A stretch of DNA of 64,000 nucleotides from Bombella favorum (GTDB taxonomy: Bacteria > Pseudomonadota > Alphaproteobacteria > Acetobacterales > Acetobacteraceae), in contig NZ_NWUS01000002.1 in the NCBI RefSeq assembly GCF_014048475.1, positions 1 through 64,000 on the forward strand, written 5' to 3'. A program made the translations under genes and the position numbers. Every line of letters starts with the position of its first letter. The stretch's first letter is position 1. Positions 53,433-63,103 of the stretch are shown here, piece after piece. The notes beneath the pieces are model-generated. The model saw nothing but the letters and a program-made list of their open reading frames with translations. It was not told where the DNA came from and searched no databases.

Positions 53433-53906
53433 ATGCAGAAAAGCCCCATGACTGCCCAAGGACTAAAACGCCTTGAGGATGAGCTGCGCCAGCTCAAATC
53501 AGAGGAGCGCCCCGCCGTCATCCGGGCCATTGCCGAAGCCCGCTCCCACGGCGACCTCTCCGAGAACGCCGAATACCACGCCGCCCGGGAGCGTCAGTCC
53601 TTTATCGAAGGGCGTGTGCTGGAGCTGGAAAGCCTGATCTCCACAGCCGAAGTGATCGACCCCACGACTCTCTCTGGTAATCGCATCCAGTTCGGGGCCA
53701 CAGTCGAGCTGGTGGATGAAGAAACCGACAAGGAAAGCACCTACCAGATTGTCGGTGCTCACGAAGCTGACATCAAACAGCATCGCATTTCCATCTCCTC
53801 CCCCCTTGCCAAAGCACTCATCGGGAAGGAGATTGGGGACAGCGTCTCCGTTCCGGCACCGGGCGGGGATCGTACCTATGAAGTTCTGAAAGTGATCTAT
53901 AAATAA
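53433..53906 (+). CDS. greA: transcription elongation factor GreA
   Basis: Rescues backtracked RNA polymerase by stimulating transcript cleavage. The N-terminal coiled coil has [40 protein letters not shown] with the acidic tip residues (blocks [13 protein letters not shown]) and [13 protein letters not shown]; the C-terminal FKBP-like domain has [28 protein letters not shown] and YEVLKV. 157 residues from the ATG at 53433, which has GAGGA nine bases upstream; the longer frame from 53394 is unlikely. Stop and ilvA start overlap in TAATG. Confidence 0.97.
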   Translation: MQKSPMTAQGLKRLEDELRQLKSEERPAVIRAIAEARSHGDLSENAEYHAARERQSFIEGRVLELESLISTAEVIDPTTLSGNRIQFGATVELVDEETDKESTYQIVGAHEADIKQHRISISSPLAKALIGKEIGDSVSVPAPGGDRTYEVLKVIYK

Positions 53907-55126
53907 TGCCGGACTCTGCTTCCACAACCAGCCTGACCTTCAACGACGTCAAAGACGCTCAGAAGCGCATTGCCGCCACCATTGCCCGCACTCCCACGAT
54001 CAGCAATGTGGCCCTTTCCCGGCTGACGGAAGCAGAGATTATTATTAAGCTTGAAAATCTTCAGGCGATTGGCTCCTTCAAGGAACGTGGGGCCGCCAAC
54101 CGTATGGCCCTACTCACGCCTGAAGAACGTAAGCATGGTGTCATCACTGTTTCGGCAGGTAATCATGCACAGGGTGTAGCACGACAGGGCAGCCTGCTGG
54201 GCGTAGAGGCCACTATCGTAATGCCCCGCTTTACCCCCGCCACCAAGGTGGCCGCCACCCAAAGCTGGGGCGCACGGGTTGTTCTGGCCGGTGAGAACTT
54301 TGACGAAGCCGTACAGACAGCAGAAAAAATCCGCAAGGAAGAAGGCCAGACCCTCATCCATCCTTTCAATGACCCCGCCGTTATTGCCGGTCAGGGGACT
54401 TGCGCCCTCGAGATGATCGAAGATGCGCCCGATCTGGACGCCATTGTGGTGCCAATCGGCGGTGGTGGCCTCATGGCGGGTTTTGTCACCGTGCTGAAAG
54501 AACTCAGCCCGAAAACAAAACTCTATGGTGTGCAGGTAGAAAACTACTCCCCACTCGGCACCTATCCTGAACCACTCCGCACCGTTCCCGGTGGCTCAAC
54601 AATTGCTGAAGGCATTGCCGTTGTACAGCCGGGCAATCACTGTTTGGATGTCATCGGGAAGAACCTTGATGGCGTGTTTGTCGTCAACGAACTTCAGGTC
54701 GAAGGTGCCATTACAACACTGGCCGAGAAAGCCCGTCAGGTAGGCGAAGGCGCTGGGGCAACACCACTTGCGGCTATTCTGGCTCATCATGATTTCTTCA
54801 AAGGTAAGAAGGTGGGTTTCCCCATCTCTGGCGGCAACATCAATGCCCGCATTCTTGCTCATGTCATTCTCCGCTCCCTGCTGCGGGACGGACGCATCCT
54901 ACGGCTGATCTTCCAGATTCCCGACCGCCCCGGCCTGCTGGCAGCCATTTCCGAGAAAATTGGCAGCTATGGTGGCAACATCATCGAGGTGTCCCATCAC
55001 CGCCTCTTCGCTGCTCCTTCTGTACAAACAGCTGAACTGGTCGTGATGATCGAGGCCCGTGACACAGAACATGCTCTTGAGATTGAGCGTGAACTCTCCC
55101 GTCATTATCACGTCGAGCGGGACTGA
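53906..55126 (+). CDS. ilvA: threonine ammonia-lyase with C-terminal ACT domain
   Basis: Pyridoxal-phosphate enzyme making 2-oxobutanoate from threonine, the first step to isoleucine. The PLP lysine is in IGSFKERGAANRM; SAGNHAQGVAR, VVPIGGGGLMAGF and the phosphate-binding glycine loop follow. A single ACT domain closes it (RLIFQIPDRPGLLAAISEKIG, VMIEARDTEHALEI). With 406 residues and an ACT rather than the two longer regulatory repeats of E. coli IlvA (514 residues), it is the TdcB-like/short form, which in bacteria of this type usually serves isoleucine synthesis. One-base overlap with greA. Allosteric effector not determinable. Confidence 0.93.
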   Translation: MPDSASTTSLTFNDVKDAQKRIAATIARTPTISNVALSRLTEAEIIIKLENLQAIGSFKERGAANRMALLTPEERKHGVITVSAGNHAQGVARQGSLLGVEATIVMPRFTPATKVAATQSWGARVVLAGENFDEAVQTAEKIRKEEGQTLIHPFNDPAVIAGQGTCALEMIEDAPDLDAIVVPIGGGGLMAGFVTVLKELSPKTKLYGVQVENYSPLGTYPEPLRTVPGGSTIAEGIAVVQPGNHCLDVIGKNLDGVFVVNELQVEGAITTLAEKARQVGEGAGATPLAAILAHHDFFKGKKVGFPISGGNINARILAHVILRSLLRDGRILRLIFQIPDRPGLLAAISEKIGSYGGNIIEVSHHRLFAAPSVQTAELVVMIEARDTEHALEIERELSRHYHVERD

Positions 55127-55146
55127 CCTTCACGCCATACCGTAAC

Positions 55147-55188
55147 AAAGGAGAGGCTCTGCCCCATACGGGCAAGGCCTCTCCTTTT
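55147..55188. terminator. bidirectional terminator between ilvA and msrB
   Basis: AAAGGAGAGGC pairs with GCCTCTCCTTT (inner GCCC/GGGC pairs extend the stem), followed by TTTTCT on the plus strand; it lies between the convergent stops. Confidence 0.9.
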
Positions 55189-55193
55189 CTGTA

Positions 55194-55601
55194 TCAGGCC
55201 GTTTCTTCGTCTGGCACAAAGTGTAGGGCCAGACCATTGGTGCAATAACGCAGCCCGGTCGGTGGCGGCCCGTCTGGGAAAACATGGCCCAAATGGCCAT
55301 GGCACCCCGCGCAATGGATCTCCACCCGCACCATGCCAAGGCTGCGGTCTTCACGCTCACCAACGGCTCCCGGCACAGCCCGGAAGAAGGACGGCCAGCC
55401 GGACCCGCTCTCATATTTAGCTGCAGAGCTAAACAGCCTCTTCCCACATCCAGCACAATCATAATGGCCGGGACGCTTCTCATCATTCAACGGACTGGAC
55501 CCCGGAGGCTCAGTACCGTGGCCATGTAAGATACGCTTCTGCTCCTCACTCAACGGGCCACAGCCACAATGCGGCACCTTCTCAGATGGTTGGTCGTGCA
55601 T
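55194..55601 (-). CDS. msrB: peptide-methionine (R)-S-oxide reductase
   Basis: Repairs methionine-R-sulfoxide in proteins. The zinc-binding cysteine pairs are YDCAGCGKRLF and IHCAGCHGHLGHVF; SGSGWPSFF and the catalytic cysteine in LRYCTNGLALHF are present. The ATG at 55601 has GGAGGAA eight bases before it, better than the longer frame. 135 residues, no signal peptide, so cytoplasmic. The resolving cysteine position used in some MsrBs (near the first third) is not obvious. Confidence 0.96.
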   Translation of the reverse strand: MHDQPSEKVPHCGCGPLSEEQKRILHGHGTEPPGSSPLNDEKRPGHYDCAGCGKRLFSSAAKYESGSGWPSFFRAVPGAVGEREDRSLGMVRVEIHCAGCHGHLGHVFPDGPPPTGLRYCTNGLALHFVPDEETA

Positions 55602-55812
55602 AAACAGTTCCTCCCCCCCCAAAAAAACCTTTCCGGGCCCCGGCTAGACAGGCCCCCTATTCTCCGCCACAAAAGGCCTATGGGAATAGATCGCCGCATC
55701 ACCCCGTACACCTCGTCACTGAACTCAATCTCGCCTGACTGATCTCATGCTGTCAGATGTGTTTTTCAAGCCCCATACGACACCATCCAGAAAGGGATTT
55801 TCAGGCAACCCC

Positions 55813-57129
55813 ATGGTTCTGAAGCGGTCCCGCACAGGTACATTCCGCCACTGGCTCTTCCCTTACTTGATGGTAGCACCCCTTGTTTGGGGGCAGGCTG
55901 CTGGTCATACCACCCCTCCCCAGACAACAGGGCCTGCCCCACTCTGGGAATCCAACGCCCCCCTTCCCACCTCAGAGGCTGGAATCCGCAAAGCACGGGC
56001 GGCTCGGCTAAATCTCCAAAAGTTGCTGGCTCAGAAAGCCCAGCTACTCCAGCAAAAAGAAGAAGAAACCCGCAAAGCGGAAGCACAGGCACATCTTAGC
56101 GCTCGCCAACTGGCCCTCCTCCGCCAGAAACAAGCCCAGCTGGCCCAACAACATGAGCTTGTTGAGGCTCATCTGGCCAAAATTTCTAATCAGCTGGAAC
56201 AGCTCAACGCTGGTAGCAGCCAGCTCACCAAAAAGGAAAATACCGTCCTGCTGGATGAAGCGTCACGCCTTCCTGCCCTCTTACAGCTTGATTCATCACC
56301 CGAACTGGCATTGCTCATGCCGCCGGACAATCCGACCATCAGCGCGGCTCTTCCCTTCTCCCTGCTGGCTCTTCGCCATCAACAGAATCAGCAGGCTATG
56401 CAGCAAACCCTCCGCCAACAAGACCACCTACGCAAGGAACAGAACCGGCTGACAGGCCAGAGCCTCACCATCGCTGCGCAGGAGAGCCGCCTCCAGACCC
56501 GTCAAAACGAGGCGGAAAACCGAGCCGAGCAAGCTGCCATACAATCAGAACAGGCTCAGCAAACCCTTCTGAAGCAACAAGCCCTTCTGACACAAGCCCG
56601 CCAGAGTACAGAGGCTCTGACCGCCATCATCACGGTTCTAGCCAAGCAGGAAGCTGAGACCCGCCGCCATTTGCGGGCACAAAAAGCCCGGTTCCACAAA
56701 CTACACCAGCACCATAAAGAGCAGGAGATTGACGAGCAGGATCGTAGCTTTAATCCGGGTAGAGGGATCACAAAAGGCTCGGCCCGGGCCCCCGTGCAGG
56801 GGCGCATCGTGACGCATTGGGCACAACCTACGGAGGCTGGGCCTGCCACGGGGCTAACTTACCAGACAGCACCCGCTGCCCCTGTCACAGCCCCCTGCAC
56901 GGGCCGTCTGCTTTTCAGCGGGACATTCCGCTCCTTTGGCCTCATGGTAATTCTGGATTGCGGGCAGAAGCAGCGGCTCGTTCTGGCAGGGTTGGGTTCG
57001 CTCCAGCTTCAGAGTGGCCAGTCCGTCCGTCAAGGAGGATTGATTGGCCAAATGCCCGGTCAGAACCCGCTTCTTTTCGTGCAGCTCCGTCAAGGTACGA
57101 AGCTCATGGACCCGGCCCGCTTCTTCTGA
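55813..57129 (+). CDS. EnvC-like murein hydrolase activator with degenerate LytM domain
   Basis: Periplasmic coiled-coil protein with a C-terminal LytM/M23 fold, expected to activate amidases during cell separation. Signal peptide LFPYLMVAPLVWGQAAG; then about 280 residues of glutamine-, alanine- and lysine-rich coiled coil (QLAQQHELVEAHLAKIS). The LytM domain runs from ARAPVQGRIVTHW to LLFVQLRQGTKLMDPARFF. The zinc ligands of active M23 peptidases are missing: GLTYQTA replaces the HxxxD segment and FVQLR the final HxH-type motif, as in EnvC. First gene of envC-ctpA-rppH. The start is uncertain: ATG 55813 or 55747, neither with a clear Shine-Dalgarno. Confidence 0.88.
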   Translation: MVLKRSRTGTFRHWLFPYLMVAPLVWGQAAGHTTPPQTTGPAPLWESNAPLPTSEAGIRKARAARLNLQKLLAQKAQLLQQKEEETRKAEAQAHLSARQLALLRQKQAQLAQQHELVEAHLAKISNQLEQLNAGSSQLTKKENTVLLDEASRLPALLQLDSSPELALLMPPDNPTISAALPFSLLALRHQQNQQAMQQTLRQQDHLRKEQNRLTGQSLTIAAQESRLQTRQNEAENRAEQAAIQSEQAQQTLLKQQALLTQARQSTEALTAIITVLAKQEAETRRHLRAQKARFHKLHQHHKEQEIDEQDRSFNPGRGITKGSARAPVQGRIVTHWAQPTEAGPATGLTYQTAPAAPVTAPCTGRLLFSGTFRSFGLMVILDCGQKQRLVLAGLGSLQLQSGQSVRQGGLIGQMPGQNPLLFVQLRQGTKLMDPARFF

Positions 57130-57268
57130 AACCAGCCTAAAGCCCCTAGGGAGTTTCACCTATGCCGAAAACACTGTAAGCTAGTTGCATTATATTTCTG
57201 GGCCCGGGCCCTGTAATACCGCCCACGGCGGAACGCCTGCCTTCTAAATGTTAAGGAATAGACCGACC

Positions 57269-58777
57269 ATGAACTTCCGCACTGGCCTGATGCTGGGTCT
57301 TGCCTGTTCAGCAATGGGTGTTGCCTCTGGTACCTTCATGACCAGCCGCCCGGCCTTCATTTCCACCGCCTGGGCGCAGGAAGCCACAAACAAGGACAGT
57401 AACAGCACTCCGGCCAACAGCAACGACAGTAACAATGCTGAGACTGTCCGTATGCTGACACTTCTCGGCACGGTGATGGATATTGCTCACTCGGAATATG
57501 TTTCTCCCCTGCCCAACAAGAAGCTCATCCGCAATGCTATTGACGGGATGATCAGTAATCTGGACCCCCATTCCTCCTTCATGGATGCTCAGCAGCTCAA
57601 GGACATGCAGGATGAAATGTCCGGCCAGTTTGGCGGGCTGGGGTTGCAGGTCCAAGGTGAGGCTGGCCATGTCCGGGTCATCTCCCCTATTGATGGCACA
57701 CCAGCAGCCCGTGCGGGCATCCAGTCCGGTGATGTCATCACCATGGTGGACAATAAAAGCATTGCCGACCTCACGTTGGATCAGGCCGTCCGCAAAATGC
57801 GCGGCAAGCCGGGAACGCAGATCATCCTGACCATCCTGCGCCCCAAGACCGGCAAACAGCAGAATTACACCCTCATACGGGAGATCATCCATGTGCAGAT
57901 CGTCCGTTCGGCCCTCTATGGGCAAACAGGCTATATCCGCCTCAGCGAATTTGATGATACCCTTGAGAAAGAAATGCGCAAGGCTTACGGCAAGCTTGTT
58001 CAATCTGTTGCCAAGACGCCCTATAAAACCCTGAACGGCCTTGTGCTAGACCTCCGTTCCGACCCGGGCGGAAAGCTGGACCAGGCCATTGCCGTGGCTC
58101 GTGACTTCATCAAGAACGGTGAGATCGTCTCCATCCGTGGCCGTCACCCGGAAGGTAACCAGCACTGGGATGGTGTCGATAAGGACATCACCCACGGCCT
58201 GCCCATTGTCGTGCTGACCAACGCGGGGTCGGCTTCCGCCAGTGAAATTGTGGCCGGTGCGCTGAAGGACCATCGCCGTGCCGTCATCATGGGGGATCGG
58301 ACCTTCGGCAAAGGGTCCGTCCAGACGATTATCCCCATCGCCGACCAAGGGGCTATCCGGCTGACAACGGCCCGCTATTACACACCTTCTGGCCGGTCCA
58401 TCCAGGGGCTGGGCATCACGCCGGATGTGCCCGTACTAGCAAGCCGGGATGATGACAGCCTCTTTACATACCATGAGGCCGATCTCGCCCACACCATCAC
58501 CAACACAGATGGCAAGCTACCCAAGGAAGCCCCTCGGACAGACCTGCCCGCTTTTGCCAAAACCGTAGAGCGTCTTCCCCCGGCCAAATGGCCCACTTTC
58601 GACCCCACGAAGCCGGAAACCGACTTCCAGCTTCAGCAGGCTCTACATTTCATCAACGCACAGGCTGGCGGGCCTGATGCTGCCCATGAGGCCACCCTGC
58701 TCGCCCATCCGCAGCTCCCCCATGACGCTACCCCTAGCGAAAACAAAGACGATGCTGCGACAAAGGCAAAGAAGTAA
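57269..58777 (+). CDS. carboxy-terminal processing protease (S41)
   Basis: Periplasmic CtpA-type protease that trims C-termini of envelope proteins, in several bacteria controlling peptidoglycan hydrolases. Signal peptide LMLGLACSAMGVASG; PDZ domain (GGLGLQVQGEAGHVRVISPI in parts: GGLGLQV, VISPIDGTPAARAGIQSGD); protease domain with GLVLDLRSDPGGKLDQA, the serine in NAGSASASEIVAGAL and the lysine in GDRTFGKGSVQT. An alanine- and lysine-rich tail ends it. 502 residues. ATG 57269 has AAGGA ten bases upstream; ATG 57248 is also possible. Four bases before rppH. Confidence 0.95.
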   Translation: MNFRTGLMLGLACSAMGVASGTFMTSRPAFISTAWAQEATNKDSNSTPANSNDSNNAETVRMLTLLGTVMDIAHSEYVSPLPNKKLIRNAIDGMISNLDPHSSFMDAQQLKDMQDEMSGQFGGLGLQVQGEAGHVRVISPIDGTPAARAGIQSGDVITMVDNKSIADLTLDQAVRKMRGKPGTQIILTILRPKTGKQQNYTLIREIIHVQIVRSALYGQTGYIRLSEFDDTLEKEMRKAYGKLVQSVAKTPYKTLNGLVLDLRSDPGGKLDQAIAVARDFIKNGEIVSIRGRHPEGNQHWDGVDKDITHGLPIVVLTNAGSASASEIVAGALKDHRRAVIMGDRTFGKGSVQTIIPIADQGAIRLTTARYYTPSGRSIQGLGITPDVPVLASRDDDSLFTYHEADLAHTITNTDGKLPKEAPRTDLPAFAKTVERLPPAKWPTFDPTKPETDFQLQQALHFINAQAGGPDAAHEATLLAHPQLPHDATPSENKDDAATKAKK

Positions 58778-58781
58778 GACC

Positions 58782-59279
58782 ATGACCTTGCGTGAAACAC
58801 TGGCTTACCGCCCCAATGTCGGCATTGTCCTCTTCAACGGGAAAGGCGAAATCTTCATGGCCCGCAGAGCAGACCTGCCAGGTGATATCTGGCAGTTCCC
58901 TCAAGGTGGCATTGATGAAGGTGAAGAGCCGGAACAGGCTGTCTGGCGGGAAATGAAAGAGGAAATCGGCACGAATAATGCCGCCATGATCGGCAAACGT
59001 GACGGCTGGTTTCTTTACGACCTCCCGGACCACCTCATCGGCAAGGCCCTGCACGGAAAGTATCGAGGGCAAAAGCAACAATGGTTCCTCTTCCGCTTTA
59101 CCGGCCAAGACAGCGACATCAAGCTGGATACGTTTGAGGAAATTGAGTTCACTACATGGCGTTGGGTGCCGCCGGAGGATGTCCTCAGCGGCAAGTATAA
59201 TCTAGGCTTCAAGAAAGAGGTTTATGAACGGCTCTTGCCGGACATCCTTGCCCTCTATCAAGCAGCTTCCAAGGCCTGA
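58782..59279 (+). CDS. rppH: RNA 5'-pyrophosphohydrolase
   Basis: Nudix hydrolase that removes pyrophosphate from mRNA 5' ends and so triggers decay. The Nudix box is GGIDEGEEPEQAVWREMKEEIG (key residues E-x7-R-E-x2-E-E-x-G). YRPNVGIVLFNGKGEIFMAR, DIWQFPQGG, KYRGQKQQWFLFRF and VYERLLPDI are RppH blocks. 165 residues. The frame extends upstream but only inside ctpA. Convergent with the ABC transporter gene, overlapping by 22 bases. Confidence 0.95.
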   Translation: MTLRETLAYRPNVGIVLFNGKGEIFMARRADLPGDIWQFPQGGIDEGEEPEQAVWREMKEEIGTNNAAMIGKRDGWFLYDLPDHLIGKALHGKYRGQKQQWFLFRFTGQDSDIKLDTFEEIEFTTWRWVPPEDVLSGKYNLGFKKEVYERLLPDILALYQAASKA

Positions 59280-61036
59280 GCCTTCACCAGCCGGGCATAA
59301 AGCCCGGCTTTGGCCATGAGTTGGGCATGAGTACCCATCTCGACAATCTGGCCCTGATCCAGCACTACAATATGATCGGCACTCTGTACGGTGGAAAGCC
59401 GATGGGCCACAATGAGCGTCGTGCGCCCTTGCCGCAGCTGGGTCAGAGCTTCCTGCACACGGGCTTCATTCTCTGAATCCAGCGCACTAGTGGCTTCATC
59501 TAGCAGGAGCAGACGAGGATTACGCAGCAGGGCACGGGCCAGCATGATGCGTTGCCTCTGCCCGCCAGAAAGCCGCTGCCCACCGGGGCCGATGACTGTC
59601 TCCAATCCCTCCGGCAGATCATGCACAAAATCCAGTGCTGCCATGTGGCAGAGCGCATCCACTTCTGCCCGTGTTGCGGAAGGACGGCCAAGCTGGATAT
59701 TCTCCCGCACACTCATGTCGAACAAGGCCGTTTCCTGGCTAACATAGGCCAAATGATCCCTCAGGCTGGCCAGTGTAAGGGAGCGTATATCTACTCCCTC
59801 CAGCGTGATCGCCCCTTCCGTCACGTCAAACAGGCGAGGGATCAGGGCCAGCATGGTGGACTTCCCCGCTCCGCTCGGCCCGACCAGAGCCACACTCTGC
59901 CCCGGCTTCACCTCCAGCGTGAGATGCCGCACCCCGTAATGGCCATCTTCATAACGGTAAGACACATTTTTAAAAACGAGATGCCCCGTCCCTTCTGGCA
60001 GAGGGCGGGCATCTGGATAGTCCTTTACGGTTGCTGGTTCATCCATGACGGCAAAAATGCGTCCCAAACCGGCTAGCCCTTCCTGCATGGAGGTATTCAG
60101 CGACCCCAAGGCCCGCAATGGCCGAGACGCCGCAAATAGGGCCGCAATAAACGCCGTGAAGTCACCCAACGTAGCCCCGCCCATCGCTGCCCGCCAGCCA
60201 GCAAAGCCCAGCACGAAAGCAATCGCCACCCCGCCGATAACTTCCAGCATTGGGTCCAGACGGGCACGATTGCTTGCAATGCGGAAGAACATATCATGCA
60301 GACGATCCAATGCAGAACCAATGCGTTGGTGCTCATGCGCCTCCATGCGGTAAATGCGTATCTGCCGGGATAGAGAAAAACTTTCCGTCAGCAGAGCGGA
60401 GGCTTCACCCACCTGCTCCTGCATCCCACCAGAGGCCCGCCGTACCCGCCGCCCCAGCTTTTGCACGGGGATGATGGCCAGCGGGTAGAGCACGACCGCA
60501 ATCAGGCTCAGTTCCCAGTCTGTCCAGATCATAGACGCCACAAGCCCAATGATGGTAATGACATCACCCAACGCATTGACCGAGCGGGTCAATGCCTCTC
60601 GCATGGCGAGGGCATCGGTCGTAAAGCGAGCAGCCCAGCGGGCGGGGGCTTCCTTCTCGATCCGGGCGACATCAGCTTGCAGCGCATGGGTGAACATACG
60701 CTCTTGAAGACGCCGCACGACCTGAAGAACCAATGCCTGCACACTGACATTCTGCCCGTACTGCGCCAAAGCCTTAGCCCCCGTCACCGCCACTACCAGC
60801 ATGGGAATCTGGTACAAGATGCGGGGATCATGCGCTGTGAACATGTCGATCGCCCGTTTGATGACAAGCGGATAAGCCGCTGTCAGCAGGGCCATGACAA
60901 CCGTCAACATGATTATGACCAGCAGACGGAGCCGATTATGGGCGATGTCTTCCCGCCAGAGCCGCCGCATCAAAGAGAAGGTGGTATCATGCGCAGCCCC
61001 ATCAGCGGGAAGCTGCCTATCTGTCTGCTGTGCCAT
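59258..61036 (-). CDS. MsbA-like ABC transporter, fused membrane and ATPase domains
   Basis: Half-transporter exporter that works as a homodimer, probably for a lipid or lipophilic substrate. An ABC exporter membrane domain with six helices (LVIIMLTVVMALLTAAYPLV, VITIIGLVASMIW, LEVIGGVAIAFVLGF) is followed by an ATPase domain: Walker A VGPSGAGKST, Q-loop VSQETALFD, signature RLSGGQRQRIMLARALL, Walker B LLLLDEATSALD, and the H-loop VAHRLSTV. 592 residues, the size of MsbA. AAGG lies six bases before the ATG. It follows cca by 21 bases on the same strand. MsbA proper is not proven by sequence. Confidence 0.92.
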   Translation of the reverse strand: MAQQTDRQLPADGAAHDTTFSLMRRLWREDIAHNRLRLLVIIMLTVVMALLTAAYPLVIKRAIDMFTAHDPRILYQIPMLVVAVTGAKALAQYGQNVSVQALVLQVVRRLQERMFTHALQADVARIEKEAPARWAARFTTDALAMREALTRSVNALGDVITIIGLVASMIWTDWELSLIAVVLYPLAIIPVQKLGRRVRRASGGMQEQVGEASALLTESFSLSRQIRIYRMEAHEHQRIGSALDRLHDMFFRIASNRARLDPMLEVIGGVAIAFVLGFAGWRAAMGGATLGDFTAFIAALFAASRPLRALGSLNTSMQEGLAGLGRIFAVMDEPATVKDYPDARPLPEGTGHLVFKNVSYRYEDGHYGVRHLTLEVKPGQSVALVGPSGAGKSTMLALIPRLFDVTEGAITLEGVDIRSLTLASLRDHLAYVSQETALFDMSVRENIQLGRPSATRAEVDALCHMAALDFVHDLPEGLETVIGPGGQRLSGGQRQRIMLARALLRNPRLLLLDEATSALDSENEARVQEALTQLRQGRTTLIVAHRLSTVQSADHIVVLDQGQIVEMGTHAQLMAKAGLYARLVKAQALEAA

Positions 61037-61057
61037 GTAAGCCTTCTATCAGGCTCC

Positions 61058-62296
61058 TTACCGAGGTGAAAGCTGCCTACCCAGCCACTCCCGACAGGCT
61101 ACAGCATCCGGGCGACAGCCCCGCTCCAACCACCAATGCTGCGCTTGCTTCAACCGCTGTCCCATTTCCGGCCCCGGCGTCACGCCAAGCGCAATCAGGT
61201 CCCGCCCTGCCAGAGGGAATACCGGTTGCTCCAGCATCGCCAGACGATGCCGCAACTCATCCCAGCCGGTGTCAGGCCGCCCAAGCTCCTGCGCCTGCAC
61301 CAACCAGCTCCGCAGCAACAAAATGGACCTATCTTGCTGGAAAAGAACCCGCCTCAAAGCGTCATCCTCCAACGTGGCCACCAGCTTTGGCTCCGGCTTT
61401 GCAAAAGCGGTTAACATGGCCCGGCTCTCGTTGGAGAGTTTCAAATAAGCACCGATCTCGGCCACGCCCTGCCCACCTACACCACCGGGCGGATATAGCA
61501 CTGCTAGCCTATGCAATGGCTCGGGGGGATCATCACAAGCCAGCAGACGTTCCAGATCAGACAAAGGCGCATGATGGGGCAGAAGCACAGCAAGGCTACC
61601 GGTCTCCTCCATCAGCCCCAACGTCCGCAGAAGCTGTGGACCTGACAGAATCTTCAACAACTCCATCGCTACACGTTCGACCGAAAGACGGGCCATCATA
61701 TCTTTTAGATGAGCGATGGCCTGACAGGCTTCTTCATCCGGCTGGCCTCGGCCATACCGGGCAAAGAACCGAAAAAAACGCAGACACCGCAGGGCGTCTT
61801 CCTCAATGCGCTGGGCAGCCTTACCCACAAAGCGCACCCGCCCCGCCCGGAGATCATCCACCCCTCCGAAATAATCGTAAAGCTGCCCTTCTTGATCCAA
61901 CGACATGGCGTTGATCGTAAAATCTCGCCGTTGGGCGTCTTCCTGCCAATCATCTGTCCACGCCACGACAGCATGACGGCCATCGGTGCTGACGTCACGC
62001 CGCAGGGTGGTAATTTCATACGGATGATGGTCGATCACCGCTGTGACGGTGCCATGCTCAAGACCAGTTGGAATCACCTTGGCCCCAACCTGTTCAAGCC
62101 GCCTCTGCGCCTCCTCTGGCGGGAACGGGCTAGCCAGATCAAGGTCATGCACCTCACGCCCGCAAAGGAGGTCTCGCACGCAGCCCCCCACCAACCGGGC
62201 TTGTGGCAGAGCCTCCCAAATGCGGCTCAATCCAGCATAACCGGGCACGGTAGAGAGAGCGGCCCGAAGAACTTCAGACGTTGGGCTCAAGGCCAT
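61058..62296 (-). CDS. CCA tRNA nucleotidyltransferase / poly(A) polymerase family
   Basis: Class II nucleotidyltransferase, most likely the enzyme adding or repairing the 3' CCA end of tRNAs. ARLVGGCVRDLLCGREVHDLDLA with the metal aspartates (blocks GGCVRDLL, HDLDLA), the DAQRRDFTINAMSLD motif, YDYFGGVDDL and RIEEDALRCLRFFRFFARYG are present; the C-terminal domain is shorter and diverged (412 residues), as in other alphaproteobacterial members. Poly(A) polymerase cannot be excluded. Start TGATG overlap with the DUF1285 stop, so the two are coupled. Confidence 0.92.
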   Translation of the reverse strand: MALSPTSEVLRAALSTVPGYAGLSRIWEALPQARLVGGCVRDLLCGREVHDLDLASPFPPEEAQRRLEQVGAKVIPTGLEHGTVTAVIDHHPYEITTLRRDVSTDGRHAVVAWTDDWQEDAQRRDFTINAMSLDQEGQLYDYFGGVDDLRAGRVRFVGKAAQRIEEDALRCLRFFRFFARYGRGQPDEEACQAIAHLKDMMARLSVERVAMELLKILSGPQLLRTLGLMEETGSLAVLLPHHAPLSDLERLLACDDPPEPLHRLAVLYPPGGVGGQGVAEIGAYLKLSNESRAMLTAFAKPEPKLVATLEDDALRRVLFQQDRSILLLRSWLVQAQELGRPDTGWDELRHRLAMLEQPVFPLAGRDLIALGVTPGPEMGQRLKQAQHWWLERGCRPDAVACREWLGRQLSPR

Positions 62297-62904
62297 CACA
62301 AACAGGACTCCTCAACATCATCCACAGTCTCATCTGGCAAACGGGAGAGAGGAAAGAATATCCCTCGGCTCCAGACGCCCAGACAGGGCTCTCCTTCCAC
62401 ACAACCCGGCACAGCTAGAGCGGCAAGCTCGAACAGCACAGCACGGCTTATGCGGGCTAGAATGGGCTGGCCTCCGGCTCCGGTTCGCATGTGGATGTAG
62501 GGTACGGTCGCTCCATCAGCCGGGCGGTCCCAGTCACAGAGGAGAGGATGTTCTGCATCTACACAAACAATCTCATCCAGATTAGTCCGCAGACAGAGCG
62601 TCTGCGTCTTCTCCGAACATCCCCGGAAATCCAGCTCCACAGCTAGAAAAGGGACATCATCCACCTGAATGACCCCCGCCTCTGTCGGTGTCCGCAGCCA
62701 ATAACGACCTTTATGGTCTCGATCGAGACAGGACGCAAACAGGCACAGCATGGCCTTACGACGAATGGGCGTCCCCCGATACAGCCATGCCCCATCCCGC
62801 CGAATGTGAAAAGGCAGATGAAGGACCATATCATCCTCGGACATCACGGCTTCATCCGGCCCCTCAAGAACGGGTATAGGCCTTTCATAAGGCTTGATGC
62901 TCAT
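62296..62904 (-). CDS. DUF1285 domain protein
   Basis: Cytoplasmic protein of unknown function found mainly in alphaproteobacteria. MVLHLPFHIRRDGAWLYRGTPIRRKAMLCLFA, YWLRTPTEAGVIQVDDVPF and LCLRTNLDEIV (shown in parts: DGAWLYRGTPI, TPTEAGVIQVDDVPF, LRTNLDEIV) are the domain's conserved stretches. 202 residues. AAGGAGG precedes the ATG. It diverges from the moxR gene across 199 bases and is coupled to cca downstream; DUF1285-cca next to moxR is a recurrent alphaproteobacterial arrangement. Confidence 0.9.
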   Translation of the reverse strand: MSIKPYERPIPVLEGPDEAVMSEDDMVLHLPFHIRRDGAWLYRGTPIRRKAMLCLFASCLDRDHKGRYWLRTPTEAGVIQVDDVPFLAVELDFRGCSEKTQTLCLRTNLDEIVCVDAEHPLLCDWDRPADGATVPYIHMRTGAGGQPILARISRAVLFELAALAVPGCVEGEPCLGVWSRGIFFPLSRLPDETVDDVEESCL

Positions 62905-63103
62905 GATTGCCTCCTTACTCCCTCATCACAACCCGTCACCATGCCATCCTTCCATCACGATGAACCCCTATGATGGTCCACCACTTTCCTGCGGCACTCC
63001 CTTTTTAAAGAGCCCCCTTACATGGTAGCTTACCGTCTGCTCCAGAGTTGGGAATGATCCCGGCCTGTTAAAACCCCCCTACCCTCTGGTTTCCGAATCT
63101 GTA